DNA of 64,000 bases. Source: Fulvivirga marina. Its GTDB lineage: Bacteria; Bacteroidota; Bacteroidia; Cytophagales; Cyclobacteriaceae. The notes under the pieces were generated by a model that had not been told where the DNA came from, ran no database searches, and saw nothing but the letters and a program-made list of their open reading frames with translations. Positions within the stretch are counted from its first letter, which is position 1; each line of letters opens with the position of its first letter. Shown piece by piece: positions 18,306 through 25,835 of this stretch. The DNA lies in the NCBI RefSeq assembly GCF_016775155.1, contig NZ_JAEUGD010000042.1:434001-498000 (forward strand). The letters are read 5' to 3'. The translations under genes and the position numbers were made by a program.

Positions 18306-18953
18306 ATGAGTAGCAACAAAACTAATAAAAGACTTCTTGATTGGGCTTTTAAATTAAGCCTTGTTACGATATTCTATAATCTCATAGAAGGTGGCCTGTC
18401 CACATTTTACGGAGCGGAAGATGAAACACTGGCCCTGTTTGGTTTTGGTGTAGATAGTTTTGTGGAGGTGATTTCAGGTCTTGGTATTGTTCATATGGTA
18501 TGGAGAATGAAAAGTCACTCGATAGAAAGTAGGGATAAATTCGAAAGAGCAGCATTGAAAATTACCGGCAGCGCCTTCTATTTGTTGGTTTTAGGATTAA
18601 TTGTTGGGGCGGTGATAAACATTTATGTCGGTGCTAAACCTCACACCACAAAAGTCGGCGCTATCATTGCTCTTTTTTCTATTGCCACTATGTATTTCTT
18701 ATATAAGGCAAAAATCAAAGTTGGAGAGAAATTGAATTCTGCCCCTATCATTTCCGATGCTCATTGTACCAAAACATGCTTCTACCTATCTTTTATTCTC
18801 TTGGGGTCTGCTTTAATCTATGAAATTTTCAGGGTACCTTATGTTGATGCATTAGGTAGTCTTGGTATAGCTTGGTATGCACTTAAGGAAGGTAAAGAAG
18901 CTTTTGAAAAAGCAAGAACTAATGCCTTGGGGTGCACTGACTGTTGCTCGTGA
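18306..18953 (+). CDS. CDF-like cation transporter, membrane domain only, with Cys-rich sites
   Basis: A 215-residue protein with six predicted membrane helices matching the membrane domain of cation diffusion facilitators, without their cytosolic C-terminal domain. The start at 18306 (MSSNKTNK) is preferred over an in-frame upstream codon. Helix 2 has DSFVE where canonical members have an HxxxD or DxxxD metal site. Helix 5 has SDAHCTKTC, so the usual HxxxD becomes CxxxC. The last helix is followed by GCTDCCS. These cysteines suggest a soft-metal substrate (copper or another thiophilic metal) rather than zinc. Similar short 'cation transporter' proteins with a CTKxC motif exist in other bacteria, as recalled. 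It is flanked by unrelated genes. Confidence 0.75.
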   Translation: MSSNKTNKRLLDWAFKLSLVTIFYNLIEGGLSTFYGAEDETLALFGFGVDSFVEVISGLGIVHMVWRMKSHSIESRDKFERAALKITGSAFYLLVLGLIVGAVINIYVGAKPHTTKVGAIIALFSIATMYFLYKAKIKVGEKLNSAPIISDAHCTKTCFYLSFILLGSALIYEIFRVPYVDALGSLGIAWYALKEGKEAFEKARTNALGCTDCCS

Positions 18954-19039
18954 TACCAAGTTAGTTTCTGATGACTTATTTCGAAGCATCAGTAGTTTCG
19001 GTAAGGCTCAACAATGCTGAAGTAACACTGCCATTTGAT

Positions 19040-19072
19040 TATAAAATAAAATACCGGCATGAAACCTGCCGG
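19040..19072 (-). terminator. probable terminator of acpP
   Basis: On the minus strand, ccggca (19072-19067) pairs with tgccgg (19059-19054) around a 7-base loop, followed by tattttatttta. It lies about 20 bases after the acyl carrier protein stop. The tail is T-rich but interrupted. Confidence 0.6.
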
Positions 19073-19092
19073 AATAGTGGCAAAACCTCTGT

Positions 19093-19329
19093 TTAAGCCT
19101 TCATTTTATTGTCAATGTAATTTACAGCTTGATTGATGGTCTGAAGCTTTTCTGCATCCTCGTCAGGGATACGGATATCAAAAGTCTGTTCGAATTCCAT
19201 CACCAATTCAGCATAATCCAGAGAATCTATACCCAGATCTTTTACGAAGTTGGCATCCGGAGTTACTTCTGTTTCAGCTATTCCTAACTTGTCTACTAAT
19301 ATTTTTGTGATGGTTTCGCTTATATTCAT
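19093..19329 (-). CDS. acpP: acyl carrier protein
   Basis: A 78-residue acyl carrier protein that carries growing acyl chains on a 4'-phosphopantetheine arm in fatty-acid synthesis. The attachment site is the Ser in DLGIDSLDYAELV. The acidic composition, four-helix pattern and length match the family. The usual fabF or rnc neighbours are absent; it lies 51 bp downstream of a histidine kinase gene and has its own terminator. It may be a secondary ACP for a special pathway rather than the main one, since housekeeping acpP is normally beside fabF (inference). Confidence 0.9.
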   Translation of the reverse strand: MNISETITKILVDKLGIAETEVTPDANFVKDLGIDSLDYAELVMEFEQTFDIRIPDEDAEKLQTINQAVNYIDNKMKA

Positions 19330-19380
19330 CTCCTGTTTGTTAAGTAATAATTCGTAAATCTAGGAAATATTGTGGTTTTT

Positions 19381-20736
19381 CTAAAACCTTAAAAAGAACT
19401 CCGTTCCCTCATCCATTTTAGATTTTACGCCAAGCATTCCCTGATGCTGTCGCATGATCTGTCGAGATAGGCTGAGACCAATGCCAGAGCCATTTTTTTT
19501 AGTTGTAAAAAAGGGTATGAAAATCTTTTCAAGAGCCTCATCATCAATGCCATTACCGTTGTCTTTTACACTAATTACAGGTCGGCTTTTTTCATCAAAG
19601 TATGCATTGAGTTCAACCAGTCGGTTGGTCTGTTCATCAAAGGCTTGAGTAGCATTTTTGATAAGGTTGATCAACACTTGCTCTATTAGTTCTTTATCTG
19701 CATTGATGGTCATATTAGCAGGGTCTACCCTTATATTGGCATTTACTTTATTGTCTTCTATTTCCCGTTTATGTAGCATGAGCATTTCCTTAAGAAGCTC
19801 CTTTACGTTTATCTCAGCAATTTTTGGTTTGGGAATATGTGTAAGGTTCCTGAAATCTTGAACAAACCTGATTAAGCCCTGGCTACGTTTTTTGATGGTT
19901 TGAATAGCCAGGTGGAGGTCTGCAATTTCTTCATTGGAAATTTGATTGATCTCCTGGTCATTGTTGAGTTGCTCATTCAGTTCATCTTCTACCGTATTGG
20001 CGAGGGAAGAGATAGGGGTGACGGAATTCATGATTTCATGAGTAAGTACCCGGACCAGGTTTTGCCAGGCTTCCATCTCTTTTTCTTCCAGTTCATTTTG
20101 TATGTTTTGAACTGATACCAGTTTGAATTCTTCACCACGAAGCGTGAGCTCTATTGCATAAATAGCCAACTGTACAATGTCTCCACCAATTTCTAACCGT
20201 ATGAGGTCTCTCCCTCCGGTTTTTAGTCTTAAGAAAATGTCTACCAGGTTTTCACTTACGGATGATAAGTCTTTGATATTGTCAATGTTGTTAACCCTTA
20301 AGAGCTTTTTGGCGGCAGTATTTATGATTTGTACTTTACCTGTACGGTTAAAGGTGATCAGACCTATTCCCACATGCTGAACAATGTTTTTTAGATATTG
20401 AAAATCAGCTTCTTTTTCTTTCCTTACCTCACGCAGGTCTTTCAGTGCTTTGTTAAGTTCGTTGTTGAGCCTGTTAGTATCCTCATTTTTAAAGTCAGTC
20501 CTATAGTTATGTGAGATGTCATCATGTCGAATGGAATCCAGAAAACTGATTAGCTCCTCATTATTTCTTTCAAGAGATTTGATCAGAGAAATAATCTGCA
20601 AACCTAATAGCACAAACAACACCAGTTCTGTAACAAAGTAGCCATCATTGAAGATCAGCCACGACAGCAGGAAAATGGTCACCGTGAGTGTTCCTACTCT
20701 AAACAAAATGGCTTTTCTGGTATTACTAAAGTCCAT
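19381..20736 (-). CDS. NtrY-like PAS sensor histidine kinase
   Basis: A 451-residue sensor kinase partnered with the sigma-54 regulator just upstream. The start at 20736 (MDFSNTRK) overlaps the regulator's stop by 11 bp; a TTG three codons earlier is less likely. It has two membrane helices near the N terminus, a coiled linker, and a PAS domain (about residues 105-210, with [14 protein letters not shown]). HisKA follows, with the phospho-His in [12 protein letters not shown] (about His233), and then a HATPase with [16 protein letters not shown] and [16 protein letters not shown]. Only a few residues lie between the helices, so sensing is probably through the membrane or PAS rather than a periplasmic domain. 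The signal is unknown. Confidence 0.92.
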   Translation of the reverse strand: MDFSNTRKAILFRVGTLTVTIFLLSWLIFNDGYFVTELVLFVLLGLQIISLIKSLERNNEELISFLDSIRHDDISHNYRTDFKNEDTNRLNNELNKALKDLREVRKEKEADFQYLKNIVQHVGIGLITFNRTGKVQIINTAAKKLLRVNNIDNIKDLSSVSENLVDIFLRLKTGGRDLIRLEIGGDIVQLAIYAIELTLRGEEFKLVSVQNIQNELEEKEMEAWQNLVRVLTHEIMNSVTPISSLANTVEDELNEQLNNDQEINQISNEEIADLHLAIQTIKKRSQGLIRFVQDFRNLTHIPKPKIAEINVKELLKEMLMLHKREIEDNKVNANIRVDPANMTINADKELIEQVLINLIKNATQAFDEQTNRLVELNAYFDEKSRPVISVKDNGNGIDDEALEKIFIPFFTTKKNGSGIGLSLSRQIMRQHQGMLGVKSKMDEGTEFFLRF

Positions 20737-22105
20737 GTTTTTCAAGCCTTCTGTAGAGAGAGGCCCTGGTTAAGCCAAGTTCTTTGGCTGCTTTTGAAAT
20801 ATTACCGTTATGAATATTGATAGCTCTTTCTATAACCGATTTTTCAACCTCGTCTAGATTCAGGTTATCAGTTTTGAGGTCCTGGGAAGAAGATTTGTTA
20901 TGCGTAAGGAAAAAGAAATCCTCTGGCTCAAGCTCAGTATTATCGCTCATGATAATAGCCCGCTCTAAAGCATGCTGAAGTTCACGGATATTTCCTGGCC
21001 AGTCGTATCTCTGCAGTTTATAGATTGTGTCTTCATTTACAGAGCGGATCTCTTTCCTGTATTTCTTAGAATATATCTCTACAAAATGATCAACCAGCAG
21101 AGGAATATCTTCAATCCTGTCGCGCAGAGGAGGGAGTTTTATTTCAACGGTATTGATCCTGTATAACAGATCCTGCCTGAAAGTACTTTCAGCTACCATT
21201 TCCTGCACAGGCATATTGGTAGCACAAATAAGCCTGATATCTATGGGTATAGGGGTGTTGGTACCCAGCCTGGTTACTTGTCGGTTTTGTAGCACTGTAA
21301 GCAGTTTAGACTGTAGGGGCATGCTTAGGTTCCCTATTTCATCAAGAAATAGTGTTCCTCCATTAGCAATTTCAAACCGGCCTGGCCTATCTTCTTTAGC
21401 GTCAGTATAAGAGCCTTTTTTATGTCCGAATAGTTCACTCTCAAAGAGTGATTCTGTAATGGCCCCCATATCAACAGCAATAAAACTGTTCTCTTTTCTG
21501 AGAGAGCGTTGATGAATGGCTCTGGCTACCAGCTCCTTACCAGTTCCGTTTTCACCTAGGATCAGTACATTAGCATCTGTTCTGGCAACTTTGTCAATCA
21601 GGTTAAACACTTCCCTTAGTGCATCACTATGACCAATGATATCTTTAAAAGGTTGGTTAATATCTTCCTCTAACTGTTTTTTAGCTTTCTTTAGTTTGTC
21701 AACCTCTTTGTATGACTTGTTAAGCTTAATGGCTGTGGATATAGTAGCTAGAAGTTTTTCATTTTGCCATGGCTTCAACACAAAGTCTGTGGCCCCCTCT
21801 TTCAATGCCCTGACTGCCATTTCTACATCCCCAAAGGCAGTGATCATGATGACTACTGCTGATGGGTCTTTTTCAAGAATCTGGCTAAGCCAATGAAAGC
21901 CTTCTTTGCCACTTGTGATATCTTTGCTAAAGTTCATGTCTAGCAGAATTACATCATAAGTGTCATTATTTAGAAGGAAGGGGATCTTCTTGGGGTTCTT
22001 TTCAATAATTACCTGATGAGCGTGTTTTTTTAATAGCAGTTTTGCAGCTAATAGCACATCCTCATCATCATCTATCATCAAAATCTTACCAATTTCTTTA
22101 TCCAC
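20726..22105 (-). CDS. NtrC-family sigma-54-dependent response regulator
   Basis: A 459-residue activator of sigma-54 promoters. It has a receiver domain with the phospho-Asp at position 56 (DVILLD) and an AAA+ domain with Walker A GENGTGKE (about 185-192) and Walker B GGTLFLDEIG. A Fis-type C-terminal helix-turn-helix follows (ISKAAKELGLTRASLYRRL). The loop contacting sigma-54, normally GAFTGA, reads GSYTDA (about 232-237). Bacteroidota members often end TDA, but the Ser-Tyr pair is less usual. The start codon is GTG at 22105. Its gene overlaps the cognate kinase gene. Targets are unknown; no clear GG-N10-GC promoter was found in the window. Confidence 0.93.
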   Translation of the reverse strand: MDKEIGKILMIDDDEDVLLAAKLLLKKHAHQVIIEKNPKKIPFLLNNDTYDVILLDMNFSKDITSGKEGFHWLSQILEKDPSAVVIMITAFGDVEMAVRALKEGATDFVLKPWQNEKLLATISTAIKLNKSYKEVDKLKKAKKQLEEDINQPFKDIIGHSDALREVFNLIDKVARTDANVLILGENGTGKELVARAIHQRSLRKENSFIAVDMGAITESLFESELFGHKKGSYTDAKEDRPGRFEIANGGTLFLDEIGNLSMPLQSKLLTVLQNRQVTRLGTNTPIPIDIRLICATNMPVQEMVAESTFRQDLLYRINTVEIKLPPLRDRIEDIPLLVDHFVEIYSKKYRKEIRSVNEDTIYKLQRYDWPGNIRELQHALERAIIMSDNTELEPEDFFFLTHNKSSSQDLKTDNLNLDEVEKSVIERAINIHNGNISKAAKELGLTRASLYRRLEKHGL

Positions 22106-22342
22106 GCAGTGTCTTGTTTAAGTTAACCAATTCTTTAGATAAAAATAGTGCCAAAGTGAATACAGCAAGCAATGGGCCTTTTGCTAAATTAATATGTTCT
22201 TATTTGTACAAAACTGACCGAATATGAACACAAATTACTGAAAATTAATTCATTTTACATCATTGGTAATCTTTAATGTCTTATATAAATTTATTCCAGT
22301 CTAAATATAAAAATAAAAACAGCGTAAATTAAAACATGTTGA

Positions 22343-22355
22343 AGGTCAATGACCT
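22343..22355. promoter_or_regulatory. 13-bp perfect palindrome before the TapB-like gene
   Basis: The sequence aggtca-a-tgacct is perfectly symmetric and ends 25 bases before the start codon at 22381. It could be an operator for a dimeric regulator or a short hairpin in the 5' leader. No matching regulator was identified. Confidence 0.4.
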
Positions 22356-22380
22356 CGTCTAACTACTTAACCCCATAAAC

Positions 22381-23049
22381 ATGAAAAGAGTATTTTTAAT
22401 ATTATTTGTTATAGCTCTAGGTTCAGGAAAAGGATGGACTCAGTGCAATCCGTTCTACAATCTTAAAGAAGGTTCTAAATGGGAACTGACATCATATAAT
22501 ACCAAAGATAAAGCAACAGGCCGACAGGTCAATGAATTGAAATCCTTAGATGAAAGCCCTACTGGTTGGACCGCTATGGTATATTTTCAAAGCTTTGACA
22601 AAAAGGACGAGCTTGTGTATGAAAAGGAGGTGGAGCTTGTGTGTGAGAACGGCATAATTAAAATGGATATGGAACGATTTATTCCTGAAGAATCATTGCA
22701 GGCTTTTCGGGGTATGAATATGACCGTGGAGGTGGACAACCTTGAGTGGCCTGCTGACCTTTCTGAAGGAAAGGCTCTTGATGATGGAGCTATCGTTATT
22801 AGTGCAGATTTTTTCAATATGAAAGTCGACGTAACAAATAGGAAAGTTGAAGGCAAAGAAAAAATAACTACTCCGGCTGGGACTTTTGATGCTTTTAAGG
22901 TGTCATATGATGTGAAAATGAAAATGATGATGAACAGAGAGAGCAAAGCCGTTGACTATATTGCTGAAGATGTGGGTATTGTGCGCTCAGAGTCATATAA
23001 CGGCAAGGGTAAGCTGATTGGGTACACACTACTCACTATGTACGAATAA
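22381..23049 (+). CDS. TapB/DUF3108-like secreted protein
   Basis: A 222-residue exported protein with a signal peptide (MKRVFLILFVIALGSG, cleavage before QCNP). The body alternates beta strands as in the DUF3108/TapB-like group of periplasmic proteins: FYNLKEGSKWELTSYN, AGTFDAFKVSYDVKMKM, and YIAEDVGIVRSESYNGKGK. Many relatives bind hydrophobic ligands or are uncharacterised, so no function is assigned. It is divergent from the regulator gene, with a 275-bp intergenic region that should hold both promoters, and is followed at once by a hairpin terminator. Confidence 0.7.
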   Translation: MKRVFLILFVIALGSGKGWTQCNPFYNLKEGSKWELTSYNTKDKATGRQVNELKSLDESPTGWTAMVYFQSFDKKDELVYEKEVELVCENGIIKMDMERFIPEESLQAFRGMNMTVEVDNLEWPADLSEGKALDDGAIVISADFFNMKVDVTNRKVEGKEKITTPAGTFDAFKVSYDVKMKMMMNRESKAVDYIAEDVGIVRSESYNGKGKLIGYTLLTMYE

Positions 23050-23076
23050 AAAAGATTATTCTTAGCGATCTTTTTT
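23048..23076 (+). terminator. bidirectional terminator at the stop of the TapB-like gene
   Basis: The arms aaaaaagat (23048-23056) and atctttttt (23068-23076) form a 9-bp stem with an 11-base loop. The left arm overlaps the stop codon, and the T-run ends the stem, so it could work on either strand. Confidence 0.7.
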
Positions 23077-23157
23077 ATTCAATATTTGTTATATTAGTGT
23101 TGTTGTTATTGGATGAATTAAGAATTTATCCTATTTATTTTGAGTTTTTGACCTTGG

Positions 23158-23188
23158 AAGTGCTCTTGACCGGAGCACTTCTTTTTTT
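23158..23188 (+). terminator. intrinsic terminator 17 bases before the SDR start codon
   Basis: A perfect 8-bp stem, aagtgctc (23158-23165) with gagcactt (23173-23180), is followed by c and seven T. It looks like a strong terminator but ends only 16 bases before the ATG of the next gene on the same strand, so it may be an attenuator or protect that gene from read-through. Confidence 0.7.
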
Positions 23189-23204
23189 GCTTAATTTTAT
23201 CATA

Positions 23205-23999
23205 ATGGCTTCAACTACCGTGCTGATTACCGGCGCATCGAAAGGTATTGGTCTCACTATTGCCAAGCATCTTGCACAGAATAAGGGGTACAAAGTTTAT
23301 GGAACTTCCCGGAATCCAGATCAGCAATTGGCAGTTAACAACGGCTTTACTATGTTGGCGCTGGACCTTAACGACCCTACCAGCATTGAGAGTTTGGCTA
23401 ACCAGTTTCCCGAAGGTGTCGATATTTTGATCAACAATGCCGGTCAGTCTCAATTAGGGGCTTTTGAAGACATTCCTCATGAGAACTTCCAAAATCTCTT
23501 TGAGACAAACTTTTTTGGGGCACTCAAGCTAACTAGAGCACTTTTGCCAGGAATGAGAAAACGAGGTGAAGGACTTATCATCAACACCAGTTCTTTGATA
23601 GCTTCATTTCCATTACCTTTTTATACCAGCTATACGACATCTAAAGCCGCTTTATCTGCCTTCAGCTTTAGTCTTAATATGGAATTAAAGCCATTTGGGA
23701 TCAATGTGGTAGTGGTTGAACCTAATGACCTGAAAACAACGATTGAACCTGAATTATTTTTAAAGGAAGGTAGCGCCTATACGGAAAAAGTTACTAAAAT
23801 GAGGGAAAAGGTCCGTACTAACATGAGCAAATCTCAGGATGCTGGGATTGTTATCAATGTTATAGATAAGATCATTGGATCAAAAAATCCCAAGCCCAAA
23901 TATGTTGTAGGAGGAAATTCAAACATGTTGATTTTTGTAAAGAGGTTCATATCCTCAGCCATGCAGTTGAAACTTACCATGGGTTCATATAAAGATTAG
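23205..23999 (+). CDS. short-chain dehydrogenase/reductase
   Basis: A 264-residue NAD(P)-dependent oxidoreductase of the classical SDR fold. TGASKGIG near the N terminus binds the dinucleotide. NNAG is at about residue 80, the catalytic Ser lies in INTSSLI, and the Tyr/Lys pair is in SYTTSKAAL. The start at 23205 (MASTTVLITG) is chosen because the glycine motif then lies at the usual distance from the N terminus; the open frame continues 36 codons upstream through a terminator hairpin. Substrate unknown; the broad size and ending match SDRs acting on small ketones or acyl substrates. It is convergent with the gene at 24161. Confidence 0.9.
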   Translation: MASTTVLITGASKGIGLTIAKHLAQNKGYKVYGTSRNPDQQLAVNNGFTMLALDLNDPTSIESLANQFPEGVDILINNAGQSQLGAFEDIPHENFQNLFETNFFGALKLTRALLPGMRKRGEGLIINTSSLIASFPLPFYTSYTTSKAALSAFSFSLNMELKPFGINVVVVEPNDLKTTIEPELFLKEGSAYTEKVTKMREKVRTNMSKSQDAGIVINVIDKIIGSKNPKPKYVVGGNSNMLIFVKRFISSAMQLKLTMGSYKD

Positions 24000-24041
24000 T
24001 CAGTTAAAGTTGCTTCATTACATAACACGACCATGTTAAAT

Positions 24042-24089
24042 AAAAAACTTCCCTCGTACTTTGCGGAGCATCATATAGGGAAGTTTTTT
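24042..24089. terminator. bidirectional terminator between convergent genes
   Basis: A perfect 13-bp stem, aaaaaacttccct (24042-24054) with agggaagtttttt (24077-24089), encloses 22 bases. T-runs on both strands let it serve the SDR gene and the minus-strand gene ending at 24161. Confidence 0.85.
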
Positions 24090-24160
24090 GAATCAATCAG
24101 AACTTGAAAGCAATATCCGAATTTAAAGTATCTGGCGAATCCCCCAAATAGGGGTATTTT

Positions 24161-25003
24161 TCAATTTTCTTTTATTGAATAGGTGTTCAGTGCCTTTTCT
24201 GAGATCAGAGCTAGTTTGTTGTTGTCATATAGGAAGGCAAACAGCGCATCTTGTGGTAAGGATAGAGTAGATCTTTTGTCAGAATAGATATTCACTTTTA
24301 TCAGCACGTCGTTCCCAGAGATGTAATACAACTCATCTCCTGTAAAGCTGAAATGGTTAACCCCTTTGACCTGTATTTTTTTTAGGTAGTTACCCAGGTT
24401 ATCAAATACCAGTATCCCGCTATTTTTATCGCTTATGAAAACCAGATTTTGATACTCTCGGATAAATGTTATTTCGTATTTATCAGGGTTAAGGATAAGG
24501 TCAAATGGGGTATTGATTGTATAGTCTCCAAAGTTGATGTCGTATTTTTTTAGGCCAAAGTTTATATAATCTACTATCCAGAGATTGTTGTCGTTGCTTA
24601 GGGTCATCATGCCGCTAAAGCGGGAAAGCTCCGGAGCCTGGTATCTCTGTGATGCTGAAAGAAACCTGTCCAGAAACAGGTATTCCTGGAAGTCCGCGTA
24701 AAAAATAAATATTTTTAGGGGATTCCATGCCTCAATAAGGGTGATGTTGCCGGTTTGTTGTGGTGAAAAAATCTGTACAAGATGGGTGTTCTTGTACTGG
24801 CTCAGATTACCTCTTTTATCAGCAATGTAGATTTGGTTGAGCCTGTCTATGGAGGCGCTTACAGGGGCATTGATAAGTATAGAGTCAATAAGTTGCAATT
24901 GCTGTCCATAGACCAATGGAGGGCATATAAATAGAATGATAAAAAAAAACAGCCTAGAGACTATCTTCTTTCTCAAATGTATGGAGCTCAAATTTTTCGC
25001 CAT
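24161..25003 (-). CDS. predicted periplasmic beta-propeller protein of unknown function
   Basis: About 280 residues. The start at 25003 (MAKNLSSIHL) gives a signal peptide ending LVYGQ and overlaps the end of lpxH by 50 bp. The mature part has repeating units typical of a propeller: SIDRLNQIYIADKRGNLSQY, LSNDNNLWIVDYINFGLKKYD, NLVFISDKNSGILVFDNLGNYLKKI and DELYYISGNDVLIKVN. No catalytic residues stand out. Translational coupling with lpxH suggests a link to the envelope but does not establish one. Confidence 0.65.
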   Translation of the reverse strand: MAKNLSSIHLRKKIVSRLFFFIILFICPPLVYGQQLQLIDSILINAPVSASIDRLNQIYIADKRGNLSQYKNTHLVQIFSPQQTGNITLIEAWNPLKIFIFYADFQEYLFLDRFLSASQRYQAPELSRFSGMMTLSNDNNLWIVDYINFGLKKYDINFGDYTINTPFDLILNPDKYEITFIREYQNLVFISDKNSGILVFDNLGNYLKKIQVKGVNHFSFTGDELYYISGNDVLIKVNIYSDKRSTLSLPQDALFAFLYDNNKLALISEKALNTYSIKEN

Positions 25004-25733
25004 CATAAGTGCCGTAAGTCTGAAAATTGACCCACTCACCCAGATTGAAGTAGCGGCTATGTTCACCAACTTCTAGGTTAAGGGGCAGATGTCTGTGACC
25101 AAAAATATAATAATCGTGGTGCTCTTTTTGTTCCACTTGCTTACAATATTGCCAAAGGAATTCCTTATCACCCATAAAACGGTCATCTTCGCCACTGCTA
25201 CTGATTCGGCTTTTCCTGGACCAAAAGTTGGCTATACCTATGCCGGCATTGGGATGTATTCTTGCAAACAGCCATTGGCATAATTTGCTACTAAATACCT
25301 TTTTGAGGATTTTGTAGGTGTGATCTCCCGGGCCAAGACCATCTCCATGTCCAATCAACAGTTTTTTGCCATCCACCACCAACTGCTGAGGCTTTCGGTA
25401 AATAGGAATATTCAATTCTTCAGTAAAGTAACTGAACATCCACATATCATGATTTCCGGTAAAGAAAATTACAGGTATGCCAGCATCTGTTAGTTCTGCC
25501 AGCTTACCCTGTAACCTGATAAAACCCTTGGGAATAGCATGTTTGTATTCAAACCAAAAATCAAAAATATCTCCAAGCAGATAAATTGAATGAGCGTCTT
25601 TTTTTACTTGGTCCAGCCAGCTGACAATCCTCTTTTCTCTTTCCAGGCTTTTGTTTTTGGTGGGTACACCCAGATGGAAATCAGAAGCGAAGTATATTTT
25701 CTTTCCACTTAGGGTATCTATGGTCTGCGGCAT
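24954..25733 (-). CDS. lpxH: UDP-2,3-diacylglucosamine diphosphatase
   Basis: A 259-residue calcineurin-like phosphoesterase that hydrolyses UDP-2,3-diacylglucosamine to lipid X in lipid A synthesis at the inner face of the inner membrane. The metal-binding blocks are all present: DFHLG (residues 18-22), GDIFDFW, GNHD, HGDG and GHRHLP. The length fits LpxH. Related LpxH2-type or plain phosphoesterases cannot be wholly excluded without alignment, but the substrate-cap residues and the DFWFEY phrase favour LpxH. Transcribed from about 25750 with the propeller gene overlapping its 3' end. Confidence 0.88.
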   Translation of the reverse strand: MPQTIDTLSGKKIYFASDFHLGVPTKNKSLEREKRIVSWLDQVKKDAHSIYLLGDIFDFWFEYKHAIPKGFIRLQGKLAELTDAGIPVIFFTGNHDMWMFSYFTEELNIPIYRKPQQLVVDGKKLLIGHGDGLGPGDHTYKILKKVFSSKLCQWLFARIHPNAGIGIANFWSRKSRISSSGEDDRFMGDKEFLWQYCKQVEQKEHHDYYIFGHRHLPLNLEVGEHSRYFNLGEWVNFQTYGTYDGEKFELHTFEKEDSL

Positions 25734-25752
25734 ATCTTTTTATAAGAGCGCT

Positions 25753-25819
25753 AAAATAAAAAGAGGTTGCTTCAAAAGCCAATCATAGTATGATTTTGAC
25801 CTTTAAAACAGCCTCTTTA
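25753..25819 (-). terminator. terminator downstream of ftsH
   Basis: On the minus strand, taaagaggctg (25819-25809) can pair with caacctctttt (25769-25759 region, one G-U pair), enclosing a smaller aatca/tgatt hairpin, followed by a T-rich tail (ttttatttta). It lies about 20 bases after the ftsH stop. Confidence 0.6.
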
Positions 25820-25835
25820 CAAACATGGTTATTTT

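Noticed and set aside
22106-22380. A sigma-54 promoter for the genes beside the NtrC-type regulator
   Set aside because: Candidates such as the tggcac near 22150 (minus strand) lack the -12 GC element at proper spacing.
23097-23204. Extended N terminus of the SDR (36 extra codons, hydrophobic)
   Set aside because: It would translate through a terminator hairpin, and the dinucleotide motif would be too far from the N terminus; the ATG at 23205 is better.
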